NCBI GenBank assembly: GCA_036557285.1
Contig: DATBHW010000007.1
Span: 81,657-145,656 of the forward strand
Origin: Ktedonobacterales bacterium
GTDB taxonomy: Bacteria; Chloroflexota; Ktedonobacteria; Ktedonobacterales; DATBGS01
Length of the DNA: 64,000 bases
Direction of reading: 5' to 3'
Shown: positions 17,702-25,485 of the stretch, one piece after another
How positions within the stretch are numbered: position 1 is the first letter of the stretch
Layout: each line of letters begins with the position of its first letter
Program-made: the position numbers and the translations under genes
Notes under the pieces: generated by a model
Databases searched by the model: none
What the model was told of the DNA's origin: nothing
Seen by the model: the letters and a program-made list of their open reading frames with translations, nothing else

Positions 17702-20700
17702 TCACCCTATTACCTTATAGATGGTAACACCTGGATTACGATAGACCACCTGCAAGGACGCGCCCACCATCGCATCAAACTTCGAGACAGCGGCCTGCGG
17801 CAGCGGGTCGCCGGGCTTGCCGCCAAAGTCGCCGCAGGTGGCGCGTTCAAGCTGCCCCAGATAGATATACTGCACATGATACTTATGAATCAGGGCAAGC
17901 GCCTGCTTCGCATCGCTCGTAGCGTAAATAGTCTGTACATCGTTGACACGCACGCCAACATCACTGCCATAACGCTGCTCGCCTTCGTGGTCGCTCCAAC
18001 CCATGACAGTTGGCAGGCCGGTATAGACCGAGACCCGGCTGTACCACTGATAGGAGCCGCACGAATCTTCCAGAATCACCGGCGCGCCGGAGATAGTGTC
18101 GTTCAGCCATTGGATGGCGTTATAATCCCCTGGATACCAGGCGGTCATATACGCTGCGCCGTCGAGCGTAAGCGTATAATTCGCAGAATTGACGGGCGGC
18201 TGCACCTGCGCCCAGAGCGTGTGATCGGCGATGCGCGCCTGCGTTCCCTCCACCAGAAAAATCGAGCAGGACAGCAGCAGCAGCGCCAGCCCGGCGCTCC
18301 AGGCCCAGCGAACCAGACCAGGGAAAATGCCCCGGCCACGTACCAGAAAGACAGCTTCCAGCAAAGCCCGGGCACCGCCAGTCAGCGCAAGTATGCCTGT
18401 TCGCTTGCCCGAAGCGCCCGCCGGCTGCGGGTACTCATCCTCGCCCCAGGCCGCTTCATCAGCCCGGCGCGTTTTTGTCCGCATAGTATCCAGGCTGACC
18501 TCGTAGTGAGCGCGCACCCGCGCGCGCCAGGCCCAGCGAACGATCTCAAAAACAGCCAGCGCGCTGCCCAGCGCGTAAAAGAGCCAGACCTGCATGAAGA
18601 ACTTGAAGACGGTGTTCATGCGCTCCCAGTCGCTGTTATCCAGAAAATCGCGGATATAGATCGTCTCGAACACGATGCTCAGCCCAAGGCCCATCAGCAA
18701 GAACAGGTACGCGATTTGCTTGCTGGCGCGCTGCCTGCGCCCCTGCGCCAGAAAGAGCAGAAGCCCCAGCGCCAGCAGCGTATAGAGGACGGGAAGCAGC
18801 TTGCCCAGCGCAACGTAGATACACAGGACAGCCAGGCCCGACACCAGCGCCAGCGCCCAGAAGACCACCGAATAGCCTGTACGCCCGACGGAGGAGGAGC
18901 GCCCGTCCGCCCATTGGACCGACAGAAGACCGGAGATCCACTGGTAGAGTTCAACAAAGAAGAAGCTAGACGCAATAAAGAGCCAGACGCCAAAGAGGGT
19001 CACATAATCAGCCAGTTGATCGGGCTTGCTCACCGGGCCGATGCCGCTGGCCGCCGTCGTCTGGAAATGCGCGAAAAACGGTTCATAGAAGAGATAGGCG
19101 CAGGCAGCGATCAGCGCCAGCGAGCCAACCACGCGCCTGACCACCGCGAAAGAGACGAGCCAGCCACGTCGGGGCGCATTATACTCCCGCCAGATCAGCG
19201 CCAGCGCGATCAGCAGCGCGTAGGTTGGCAAGTCCCAGGTGTTGATACAGGCGATGGCCCCCAGCGTCAGACCCAGCAGCAGCAAACGGCTGATAATGAG
19301 CGTCCGCGAATCGGATGTTGCGCGGCGCTCGCTGATAAGCATTACCGCCAGCCCAATCGCCAGCATCTCGACGGGCAGATCGATGACATGCGGATGCAGG
19401 TCGGCAAAGAGGAAGCTCCAGAAGGGGAACTCGTTGATGGTGAACGGGATGACCCGGCTGCTGGCCCAGAAATCGAAGGGCAACTGCGCAAGCGGCGCGT
19501 GGTTCTGCAAGGCCGTCAACACCTGATGCAGGGCATCGAGGTTCGCCAGCAGCGCCACAAAAAAGCCGCCGAGCAATCCGGCCCACCAGCGGCGCGTCAG
19601 ATGCGTGACGATAGCAAAGCCGCTGGTCAGGACCATCGCAAAGAGCGTAGGGATCGCCAGATTAAAAGCTGTCGTGGGGATAACGCCGCTCAGGCGAATC
19701 AAGACCGTGATGAGGTACTGCCCGTAGTAATAGTAATTGATGTAGCCGCCCGAAAACCAGGCATCCAGCGGCGGGAAATAGCGGCTGCGCAGAATCCCAT
19801 TGATAAAGGCAAGTTCCATCGGCTTTTCGCCTCCGCGCCAGATATGGAACAGATCGGGGTTCTGAGCGCGAATCACCGCGAAGGCCAGGAAAGCAAGGGT
19901 AAAGAGTATCTCCGTTCCCAGCAAGAGCCTCCAGCGCGCTTGCAGAAAGGTTTTGAGATCGGCGCGCGTCGCCCAGCCCACACCCAATCCGGCCACTCCG
20001 ACCAGCGCCAGTGCTCCCCAGGTGGTTGCCTGGGTATAAGGCAAGACCTGGAGGCTGGCCGGAAGCCAGACCAGATAGCCGATGATAAGCAAGGCAATCG
20101 TTTTGGCAAACGCCCAGCCGCGATCACGCAAGCCGCGCAAGACAAACGCCACCAGCGGGAAGGCCAGCAGACTCATCACCTCCAACACCAGCCACCAGGC
20201 CAGCAGCGGGTGCTGGTTGGCAAGGCTCTCAGCCGAAAATTGCTGGCCCAGCGGCGGGCCGTCCTGATTCGCGGCAATCTGCGCTGGCGTGAGCGTGAGC
20301 GATTTCTGGGCGCCGCTCAGGTTCGTTGGCGGCGGCAGCGTCAACCCGTTCGTCAAAAGCTGCTCAAGTTGGGCGGCATCAGGCCGAGGCGCATCCGGCA
20401 GGAAGATATGCACCGTCGGGTGGTCGAAGACGAAATAGCTCTCATCCGCGCCGCTGTCATCGAACGAGACGCCAAAGAGGTTGGGGTGATTCTGGAAGAC
20501 AGCCGCGAGATGAAAGCCCAGCTTGCCCTCAAAGAGTAGCTGATAATAGCGGTTCGTCAACGGATAGCGATCCGGCAATCGTGGAATGGAATCGGGGTAG
20601 AGCCTGGGGCTGGAGATGATAACAGCATCAGCCGTCGCCAGCGTCTGGGCCAGGGATGTCGCCTTTTGCGGCGTATCATCGTCGTAGAGCGGCAGGCCAA

Positions 20701-22468
20701 CGCAGTTATAAATGTAGCAGCCCGCCTGCCCATCAACGGCTAGGGGCAGGGCATCATCCCAGATTTCATAGGTGATCGTCTTAGCCGCCGCGCCATTGTC
20801 AGCGGGAACGTGCTGATAGAGCCAGCGCGACGCCTGTATGCGTGTCAGCGGCTGGCTGTAGATGTTGTCGAATGCCAGTGTAAATAACAACGAACTGCCC
20901 AACACGATCACCGCCAGCCCGGCGGCCAGCCAGCGGCTGACACGCGGCAAGACCGCCGTTTTCCTCGTCGCGCCAGACCTGGCCCGTCGGACGCTGCCGC
21001 GCTGCCACAGGGCCAGGAGAGCCGCCGCGCCAAAGATGCACAGCAGCGGGAAGATGGGCAGCATATAGCGCGAGTATTTCGTATAAAAGCTGCCGGTTAT
21101 GGCGAAATACACCAGTGTCCAGGAAAGCGGGACCAGATAATCGTCGCGCCAGTTCCGCCAGATGCGGCGGGCAACCAGAATGCACCCGACGAGGCCCAGC
21201 AGCGCCAGCGGCACGCCCAGATCGTAGAGCAGCATGTTCTTGAGTTCGTAGAGAAAGGGCGTAGTACCCGCGAACTGGCGCACATAGGGGAAATCCAGTG
21301 TACCCTGCGTCAGATCGCTCTGCTGTTTGATGGCCGCCTGGAAATCGGGCAGGTCGAGCAGGGCATAGGGCATAGCGATAATAAAGGTCAACAATCCGGC
21401 GCCCAGGCTCATCAGCAGCCGGGGCAGCGCCAGCAGCCAATCGCTGCGCTGCCAGTACAGGATACAGGCGATCAGCAGCGGCAGCAGCAAAGGCAGCGCG
21501 CTGAACTTGCTTGCCAGCGCCAGCCCGGTCGCCACACCCGCGAGCAGCACCCAGCGCAGACGGTCATCCTGCGCGATACCCACACAGGCCAACAAGGCCA
21601 GCACCACAAAAAAGGTCAGCGCGGTATCAACGGTAAAGAAGTGGGCAAGCTGCACCTCAAAAGGCGTAAAGGCCACAAAGGCCGCCGCCAGCAGACCTAC
21701 CGCTTTTCTGCCACTGAGGCGTCGCCCAAGCAGATACGTCACCAGCACTGTTCCGGTATCGAAGAGCGCGGAGAGCGCGCGGCCCACCAGCGTGATATGG
21801 TCGTAATCGGTGAAGCTGCCCTGTCCGGCGGCGATCCAGTGCAAGCCGAAGGTCTGTTGCAGCCAGTTGAGGAAAGAGGCAAGCAGCCAGAGGACATACA
21901 TCGGGAACGTGCCATAGGCAAAGAAAGGCGCGCCGTCGCTAAAATGAGGGCTGAGTGGAGATTGGGTGGAAAGAAACTCGCTCAGGCTGTGCGGCCATTG
22001 AAAGTTCATCACCGCCATGATCATGGCGCGCTCGTCGGGATGCTGATGCTGGTTATCATCCCAGTTCAGCCCATAGACTCGCACCGCCAGCGCGCCAGCC
22101 AGCAGGGCCAGCAGCGCAATCAGCGGCCAGTTCAGCCGCGTCAGCCAGCCGGGCAGCGCGCCGCGAAACTCCGTCAGGCGTGCCCGCCAGGCAGGCAGAG
22201 CGACAACAGGCGCTGCTGTTCGTCGTGTATCCACAGCAGGCGTTTCTATTGGCGTGGGTACAGCCGCAGGCTGCGCGCGCCTGGGGACACTCGTGCGCGC
22301 CCGCTGCCCATTCTTTCCCGGCTGCTCTTTGATTGGCGAAGCAACCGCAAGAGGCTGGGAAGAAACCAACTCAGCAGATACTTCAGGCGTTGGCTGCGGC
22401 GCTTCAGCCGCGCCGCCAGTCAGAGCGCCATGCTCCTCCACAATACCGTCCTCAGATGATCTTAACAA
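17702..22468 (-). CDS. GT39-like glycosyltransferase fused to a DUF2298 domain
   Basis: A 1588-residue two-part membrane protein. After about 115 hydrophilic residues, the first half (to about residue 640) resembles PMT/ArnT-type GT39 transferases. It has NWDDNQHQHPDERAM in the first extracytoplasmic loop and a dozen hydrophobic segments. The second half (from about 760) is DUF2298, with GYINYYYYGQYL and NTWDLPTYALL, and ends with the same WLNDTISGAPVILED and PTVMGWSDHEGE motifs as the next gene. The start is TTG 22468, with AGGAAG upstream; GTG nine codons later is an alternative. It is the first gene of the three-gene membrane-protein set (27 bp to the next). Confidence 0.87.
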   Translation of the reverse strand: MLRSSEDGIVEEHGALTGGAAEAPQPTPEVSAELVSSQPLAVASPIKEQPGKNGQRARTSVPRRAQPAAVPTPIETPAVDTRRTAAPVVALPAWRARLTEFRGALPGWLTRLNWPLIALLALLAGALAVRVYGLNWDDNQHQHPDERAMIMAVMNFQWPHSLSEFLSTQSPLSPHFSDGAPFFAYGTFPMYVLWLLASFLNWLQQTFGLHWIAAGQGSFTDYDHITLVGRALSALFDTGTVLVTYLLGRRLSGRKAVGLLAAAFVAFTPFEVQLAHFFTVDTALTFFVVLALLACVGIAQDDRLRWVLLAGVATGLALASKFSALPLLLPLLIACILYWQRSDWLLALPRLLMSLGAGLLTFIIAMPYALLDLPDFQAAIKQQSDLTQGTLDFPYVRQFAGTTPFLYELKNMLLYDLGVPLALLGLVGCILVARRIWRNWRDDYLVPLSWTLVYFAITGSFYTKYSRYMLPIFPLLCIFGAAALLALWQRGSVRRARSGATRKTAVLPRVSRWLAAGLAVIVLGSSLLFTLAFDNIYSQPLTRIQASRWLYQHVPADNGAAAKTITYEIWDDALPLAVDGQAGCYIYNCVGLPLYDDDTPQKATSLAQTLATADAVIISSPRLYPDSIPRLPDRYPLTNRYYQLLFEGKLGFHLAAVFQNHPNLFGVSFDDSGADESYFVFDHPTVHIFLPDAPRPDAAQLEQLLTNGLTLPPPTNLSGAQKSLTLTPAQIAANQDGPPLGQQFSAESLANQHPLLAWWLVLEVMSLLAFPLVAFVLRGLRDRGWAFAKTIALLIIGYLVWLPASLQVLPYTQATTWGALALVGVAGLGVGWATRADLKTFLQARWRLLLGTEILFTLAFLAFAVIRAQNPDLFHIWRGGEKPMELAFINGILRSRYFPPLDAWFSGGYINYYYYGQYLITVLIRLSGVIPTTAFNLAIPTLFAMVLTSGFAIVTHLTRRWWAGLLGGFFVALLANLDALHQVLTALQNHAPLAQLPFDFWASSRVIPFTINEFPFWSFLFADLHPHVIDLPVEMLAIGLAVMLISERRATSDSRTLIISRLLLLGLTLGAIACINTWDLPTYALLIALALIWREYNAPRRGWLVSFAVVRRVVGSLALIAACAYLFYEPFFAHFQTTAASGIGPVSKPDQLADYVTLFGVWLFIASSFFFVELYQWISGLLSVQWADGRSSSVGRTGYSVVFWALALVSGLAVLCIYVALGKLLPVLYTLLALGLLLFLAQGRRQRASKQIAYLFLLMGLGLSIVFETIYIRDFLDNSDWERMNTVFKFFMQVWLFYALGSALAVFEIVRWAWRARVRAHYEVSLDTMRTKTRRADEAAWGEDEYPQPAGASGKRTGILALTGGARALLEAVFLVRGRGIFPGLVRWAWSAGLALLLLSCSIFLVEGTQARIADHTLWAQVQPPVNSANYTLTLDGAAYMTAWYPGDYNAIQWLNDTISGAPVILEDSCGSYQWYSRVSVYTGLPTVMGWSDHEGEQRYGSDVGVRVNDVQTIYATSDAKQALALIHKYHVQYIYLGQLERATCGDFGGKPGDPLPQAAVSKFDAMVGASLQVVYRNPGVTIYKVIG

Positions 22469-22696
22469 GAGCTAGTCTTCCTACCACGCTTGAATAAGAG
22501 GTTGCCAACGCCTGACGCCTCGCAGAAACGTTACCGCGATTGTAGCATTGCTTCTTGCCCAAGCGCAAGCAAACGCAAGCAACCCGCCAAACGGGGATGC
22601 TATAATAGCATCCATATTCTAGACGTTGGATAGGAGACAACAGATAGCTTCCATTTTCAGGAACAAAGATGTTCAAACGTGTACTAGCTACCTATG
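22469..22696. other. Intergenic region upstream of the membrane-protein operon, with a 19-bp palindrome at 22595-22613
   Basis: The centre is a perfect palindrome of two 9-bp arms (GGATGCTAT and ATAGCATCC) around one base. It contains TGCTATAAT on the plus strand and TATTAT on the minus strand, so a -10-like element lies within a dyad. This is compatible with a repressor-controlled promoter for the minus-strand glycosyltransferase genes, but no convincing -35 was found at 17 bp on either strand. Two CGCAAGCAA direct repeats lie at 22564-22582. The left boundary of the adjacent TnpB element probably falls near 22680. Confidence 0.4.
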
Positions 22697-22885
22697 TTAT
22701 TGCTCTGATTTCTGGGCAGGAGGGGGGTGTTGCTGATGAGTTTGCAACGCCTCCACCAGCAAGGCAACAGCCGTTGTGGTAATATGGCGATCAGTGGTCT
22801 GGTAGCGCCAGTAGCGCTCCAGCGCAGCATAGTGCTCCTCGGTGAGATAAAAGCAGAGTTCTCGATAGCCTGGTTTCTTGCGCAT
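22697..22885 (-). CDS. Small putative ribbon-helix-helix protein, divergent from tnpB
   Basis: A 62-residue protein starting MRKKPGYRELCFYLTEEHY. A short beta-like strand (RELCFYL) followed by two helices (TEEHYAALERYW and TTTAVALLVEAL) is compatible with a ribbon-helix-helix DNA-binding fold, though I cannot confirm it. ATG 22885 follows an AAGGGG ribosome site; an earlier in-frame start at 22969 would run through the promoter region. Its leader (ACGAACAAGG, then 8 nt, then ATG) mirrors that of tnpB on the opposite strand. It may repress the shared divergent promoter. Too short for a Y1 transposase and lacking its HUH motif. Confidence 0.6.
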   Translation of the reverse strand: MRKKPGYRELCFYLTEEHYAALERYWRYQTTDRHITTTAVALLVEALQTHQQHPPPAQKSEQ

Positions 22886-22923
22886 TGCGCACCCCTTGTT
22901 CGTGTATCCTGGACGGTACGGAC

Positions 22924-22951
22924 ATTCTATCACATGCAGGCTTGCCAGCAA
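22924..22951 (-). promoter_or_regulatory. Promoter of the small divergent gene
   Basis: Reading the minus strand, TTGCTG (22951-22946), 16 bp, then TAGAAT (22929-22924), giving a start near 22917 and a leader of about 30 nt. Its -35 overlaps the -35 of the tnpB promoter. Confidence 0.5.
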
Positions 22952-22970
22952 GGGCAATGGATGGTACAAT
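22942..22970 (+). promoter_or_regulatory. Promoter of tnpB
   Basis: TTGCCA at 22942-22947, a 17-bp spacer and TACAAT at 22965-22970, close to the housekeeping sigma consensus. The expected start near 22977 leaves a leader of about 32 nt to ATG 23009. Confidence 0.6.
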
Positions 22971-23008
22971 GTTCAGGTAGAACGTACAGAACGAACAAGG
23001 AACCGGAC

Positions 23009-24166
23009 ATGCTACTAGCGAAGAAAATCCGACTTCATGTAAGTGAGTCAGACGCTGCGACCCTAGAGGTCATGCAGGGCAAATGTCGCGGCCTCTACAA
23101 CTGGCTGGTCATGCGGCTGCGGGATGGGGAACGCTGGCATTTTGCCGAAGAGAAAGCACGGCTCATTGAATGCCGGGCCTACGACCCCGAACTCAACGAC
23201 GTATATGGCAAGTTGCTAGCTGAAGTGTATTTCCGGCTGGATAAGGCGATGCACGCCTTCTTTCGCCGCGTCAAGAACGGTGAGACGCCCGGCTTTCCCA
23301 GAGTGCGGCCCCGGCATGCCTTCTTCACCCTCTGCTATCCGGCCATGTACATCAAGGTAGAGGGCCATACGGTCCTCTTGCCAACGGGTGGAAGGAACGA
23401 GAAAACCAAGCGCTTCCCCACCATCCGGGCTAAACTCACCGAAGAGGCGCCTGCTGGTTACAAAGAGGTGGCAATCAGCCGAGATACCAGAGGATACTAC
23501 TACGCTTCCTTTGTCTATCCGGTGCAGGAAGCCACACCCCAAGCGGGGCAAGTGGTGGCCTTTGATTTGGGCATCAAGACGCTGGCAACGGGCGTGAACG
23601 AGCAGGGGCGGTTCTATCATATCGGCGGATGTACGGGCTATCACTGGTACAACAAGCAGTTAGATAAGCTTCGCTCCAAGCGAGACTGCTGCAAAAAGAA
23701 ATCGCGGCGCTATCTCCATCTCTCGCAGGTGTACCAGCGCGTTTCGGAAAAGAAGCGCAACAAACAACGTGACTCTCTGCACAAAGCCTCCCATCTCATC
23801 GCTCACCGGCTGGTTGAGAGAACTGTGGTGATTGGTGAGCTTTCCCAGCGGCAGATGGTTATGAAGGAACATGAAAAGCACCAAAAGGCCAGGCATCGGG
23901 CGGTGTTCAATGATTGGGGGCTGTATGGCTTTGTGCATATGCTGGAATACAAGTGTCAGTTGACTGGGAAAGCATTGGTTCAGATAGATGAACGCGATAC
24001 CAGCAAGACGTGCAGCGGCTGTGGACACCAGCAGGACATGCCGCTCTACAAACGGACGTATCGCTGTGAGACCTGTGGGCTGGTCATGGACAGAGACGAC
24101 AACTCTGCTGTGAACATTCTCCAGCGGTCTCTTGCCCGGCCAGGGCCACACACTCACCAGGCGTGA
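23009..24166 (+). CDS. tnpB: TnpB RNA-guided nuclease (IS605 OrfB family)
   Basis: A 385-residue TnpB, the compact ancestor-type relative of Cas12 that cuts DNA next to a transposon motif using a right-end-derived RNA. All three RuvC catalytic residues are present: Asp186 in VVAFDLGIK, Glu277 in VVIGELS and Asp363 in MDRDDNSAVNIL. The zinc ribbon CSGCGH ... CETCG between the last two is intact. ATG 23009 is preceded by AAGG 10 nt upstream; the frame is open further left into the divergent gene, which is a shadow. The nuclease therefore looks active rather than degenerate. No transposase accompanies it. Confidence 0.93.
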   Translation: MLLAKKIRLHVSESDAATLEVMQGKCRGLYNWLVMRLRDGERWHFAEEKARLIECRAYDPELNDVYGKLLAEVYFRLDKAMHAFFRRVKNGETPGFPRVRPRHAFFTLCYPAMYIKVEGHTVLLPTGGRNEKTKRFPTIRAKLTEEAPAGYKEVAISRDTRGYYYASFVYPVQEATPQAGQVVAFDLGIKTLATGVNEQGRFYHIGGCTGYHWYNKQLDKLRSKRDCCKKKSRRYLHLSQVYQRVSEKKRNKQRDSLHKASHLIAHRLVERTVVIGELSQRQMVMKEHEKHQKARHRAVFNDWGLYGFVHMLEYKCQLTGKALVQIDERDTSKTCSGCGHQQDMPLYKRTYRCETCGLVMDRDDNSAVNILQRSLARPGPHTHQA

Positions 24167-24242
24167 GTGCGGTGTGCTGCGGGCGACTGGGGAGGCGTAG
24201 CGGTCACGGGGGCCGCCTGAGCCAGTCAAGCGCAGCAATCAA
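24151..24242 (+). ncRNA. Candidate omegaRNA scaffold at the tnpB right end
   Basis: CACTCAC (24151-24157) and GTGAGTG (24163-24169) form a 7-bp hairpin spanning the tnpB stop codon. Downstream, GACTGG (24185-24190) pairs with CCAGTC (24222-24227), enclosing AGGCG/CGCCT. Known TnpB guide RNAs cover the end of tnpB plus the right end, with the guide read from flanking DNA. If the end is TCAA at 24242, the guide would start at 24243, in the DUF711 5' region. The RNA itself is inferred from position and structure. Confidence 0.5.
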
Positions 24243-24282
24243 TACGTTTACATATGTTTTGAAAGGCAGCAAGAAGATTCAG

Positions 24283-25470
24283 GTGCGCGTGCGAACCATT
24301 ACGCTTGGGGTAGGCGCTCCTCACCCGCTTGGCACAGAGGTTTTTGATCTGATTGACCCGGTCCTGAGCATGGCGCAGGCCGAGTTCGAGCGCGCGGGCT
24401 ATGAGGTGCAAAGCGCCCGCATCGCGCTGCGTCCTGTTTTTGTTGACCTGGCTGAATGGTCGGCCCGCGAACTGCTGGAGTACTGCGGCTATCTTCAGCA
24501 GATGTGCGTGGCGCGCGAGATTTACTATTGCTCCATCGGCCATATTCCCGCCAATGCCCCGGATGCAGACCTGCGGCGCATCAGCTTGCTGACGGATGTG
24601 CTGACGATGAATCCTACCCTGAGCGCCAGCGTCCAGATAGCCTCCACTGCCGACGGCTTGCGCCCCGATGCCGCGCTGCCAGCGGCGCGCGTGATCTGCG
24701 ATCTGGCGCGGCAGACCGACGAGGGTCTGGGCAATCTCTTTTTCTCGGTTGCCGCGAATTGCCCGCCCCAGACGCCATTTTTCCCCGTCGCTTATCATGA
24801 CAGTCCCGAATGGGGCTTTTCTATTGGCCTGCAATCGGCAGGGTTGGTAGGCGATACCTTGCGAACAGCGGCGCAAGAGTGCGGGTCTGGCTTGTTGGCC
24901 TTGCGCGATGGAGCGGCCACCGCGCGCCTGATCGCGGTGCTGGAAGAGATGGGGCGTCCCATTGCCGACCTCTGCGATGGCTGGCGCGAGCATGACATCG
25001 CTTACTATGGCCTGGACCTTTCCCCCGCGCCCTATGGCGAAGAGAGCATCGGCGACGCGCTCGAACAGGGGGGATTGGGCTATTTCGGCGAGCCAGGCAC
25101 GACAACTGTTGCCGCCGCCATCACTGCTGCGCTCAAGGGGACCAGTCTGCGCACCTGCGGCTATTGTGGGCTGATGCTTCCTCCACTCGCCGACGCTGTG
25201 ATCAGCGAGCGGCTGGCCGAAGGACGGCTCACGCTGGATTCGCTGCTGTTGTATTCTGCCGTCTGCGGCAGCGGGCTGGATAGCATCCCCATTCCGGGCG
25301 ATACCGCGCCGGAACGCATCGCCCATGTGCTGCTCGACCTGGGGGCGCTCGCGGTACGCCTGCGCAAACCGCTCTCGGCCAGGCTCTTGCCGATTCTGGG
25401 CAAACAGGCCGGGGAGATGACCACCTTCTCCTCGCCCTATCTGGTCAACGCGCCCATCCTGCGGGTATGA
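24283..25470 (+). CDS. DUF711 / UPF0210 family protein
   Basis: A 395-residue protein of the DUF711 family, whose function is not established. It opens with VRTITLGVGAPHPLG, as the family does, and later shows SVQIASTADGL, LFFSVAANCPPQTPFFPVAY and the C-terminal GYCGLMLPPL and CGSGLDSIPIPGD segments. I chose GTG 24283, preceded by AAGAAG, because the conserved region begins there; the frame is open upstream into the TnpB element. The insertion ends only about 40 bp before it, so its native promoter may have been displaced. It is followed 15 bp later by the SIS-domain gene, suggesting a two-gene unit. Confidence 0.85.
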   Translation: MRVRTITLGVGAPHPLGTEVFDLIDPVLSMAQAEFERAGYEVQSARIALRPVFVDLAEWSARELLEYCGYLQQMCVAREIYYCSIGHIPANAPDADLRRISLLTDVLTMNPTLSASVQIASTADGLRPDAALPAARVICDLARQTDEGLGNLFFSVAANCPPQTPFFPVAYHDSPEWGFSIGLQSAGLVGDTLRTAAQECGSGLLALRDGAATARLIAVLEEMGRPIADLCDGWREHDIAYYGLDLSPAPYGEESIGDALEQGGLGYFGEPGTTTVAAAITAALKGTSLRTCGYCGLMLPPLADAVISERLAEGRLTLDSLLLYSAVCGSGLDSIPIPGDTAPERIAHVLLDLGALAVRLRKPLSARLLPILGKQAGEMTTFSSPYLVNAPILRV

Positions 25471-25485
25471 AAGGAGAACTCTTCG

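Larger units (their letters stand above)
22894..23000. promoter_or_regulatory. Mirror-image 10-bp leaders flanking the tnpB divergent promoter
   Basis: CCTTGTTCGT at 22894-22903 and its exact reverse complement ACGAACAAGG at 22991-23000 flank the divergent promoters. In both directions this 10-mer is followed by 8 nt and then ATG, so the two genes have matched translation leaders. Between them lies the short palindrome CTTGC-CA-GCAAG at 22941-22952, covering both -35 boxes. This symmetry suggests co-regulation, possibly by the small divergent protein. Confidence 0.55.
22690..24242 (+). mobile_element. TnpB-bearing insertion (IS200/IS605-like, no TnpA)
   Basis: The block consists of the tnpB gene, a divergent small gene and structured DNA after tnpB. 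No Y1 (HUH) or serine transposase is present, so the element would need one in trans, or it is domesticated. The left edge near 22690 is an estimate. The right edge is set at the TCAA at 24239-24242 following the terminal hairpins, since TCAA ends the right ends of some IS605-family elements; another TCAA occurs at 24226-24229. It lies directly between the glycosyltransferase operon promoter region and the DUF711 gene. Confidence 0.6.

Noticed and set aside
17876-20539. An 887-codon open frame on the plus strand
   Set aside because: It is antisense to the GT39-DUF2298 gene, is rich in Arg/Gln as expected for the complement of GC-rich coding DNA, and has no recognisable domain.
22697-22885. 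The small divergent gene as a Y1 transposase TnpA
   Set aside because: At 62 residues it is far too short and lacks the HUH motif and catalytic tyrosine context.
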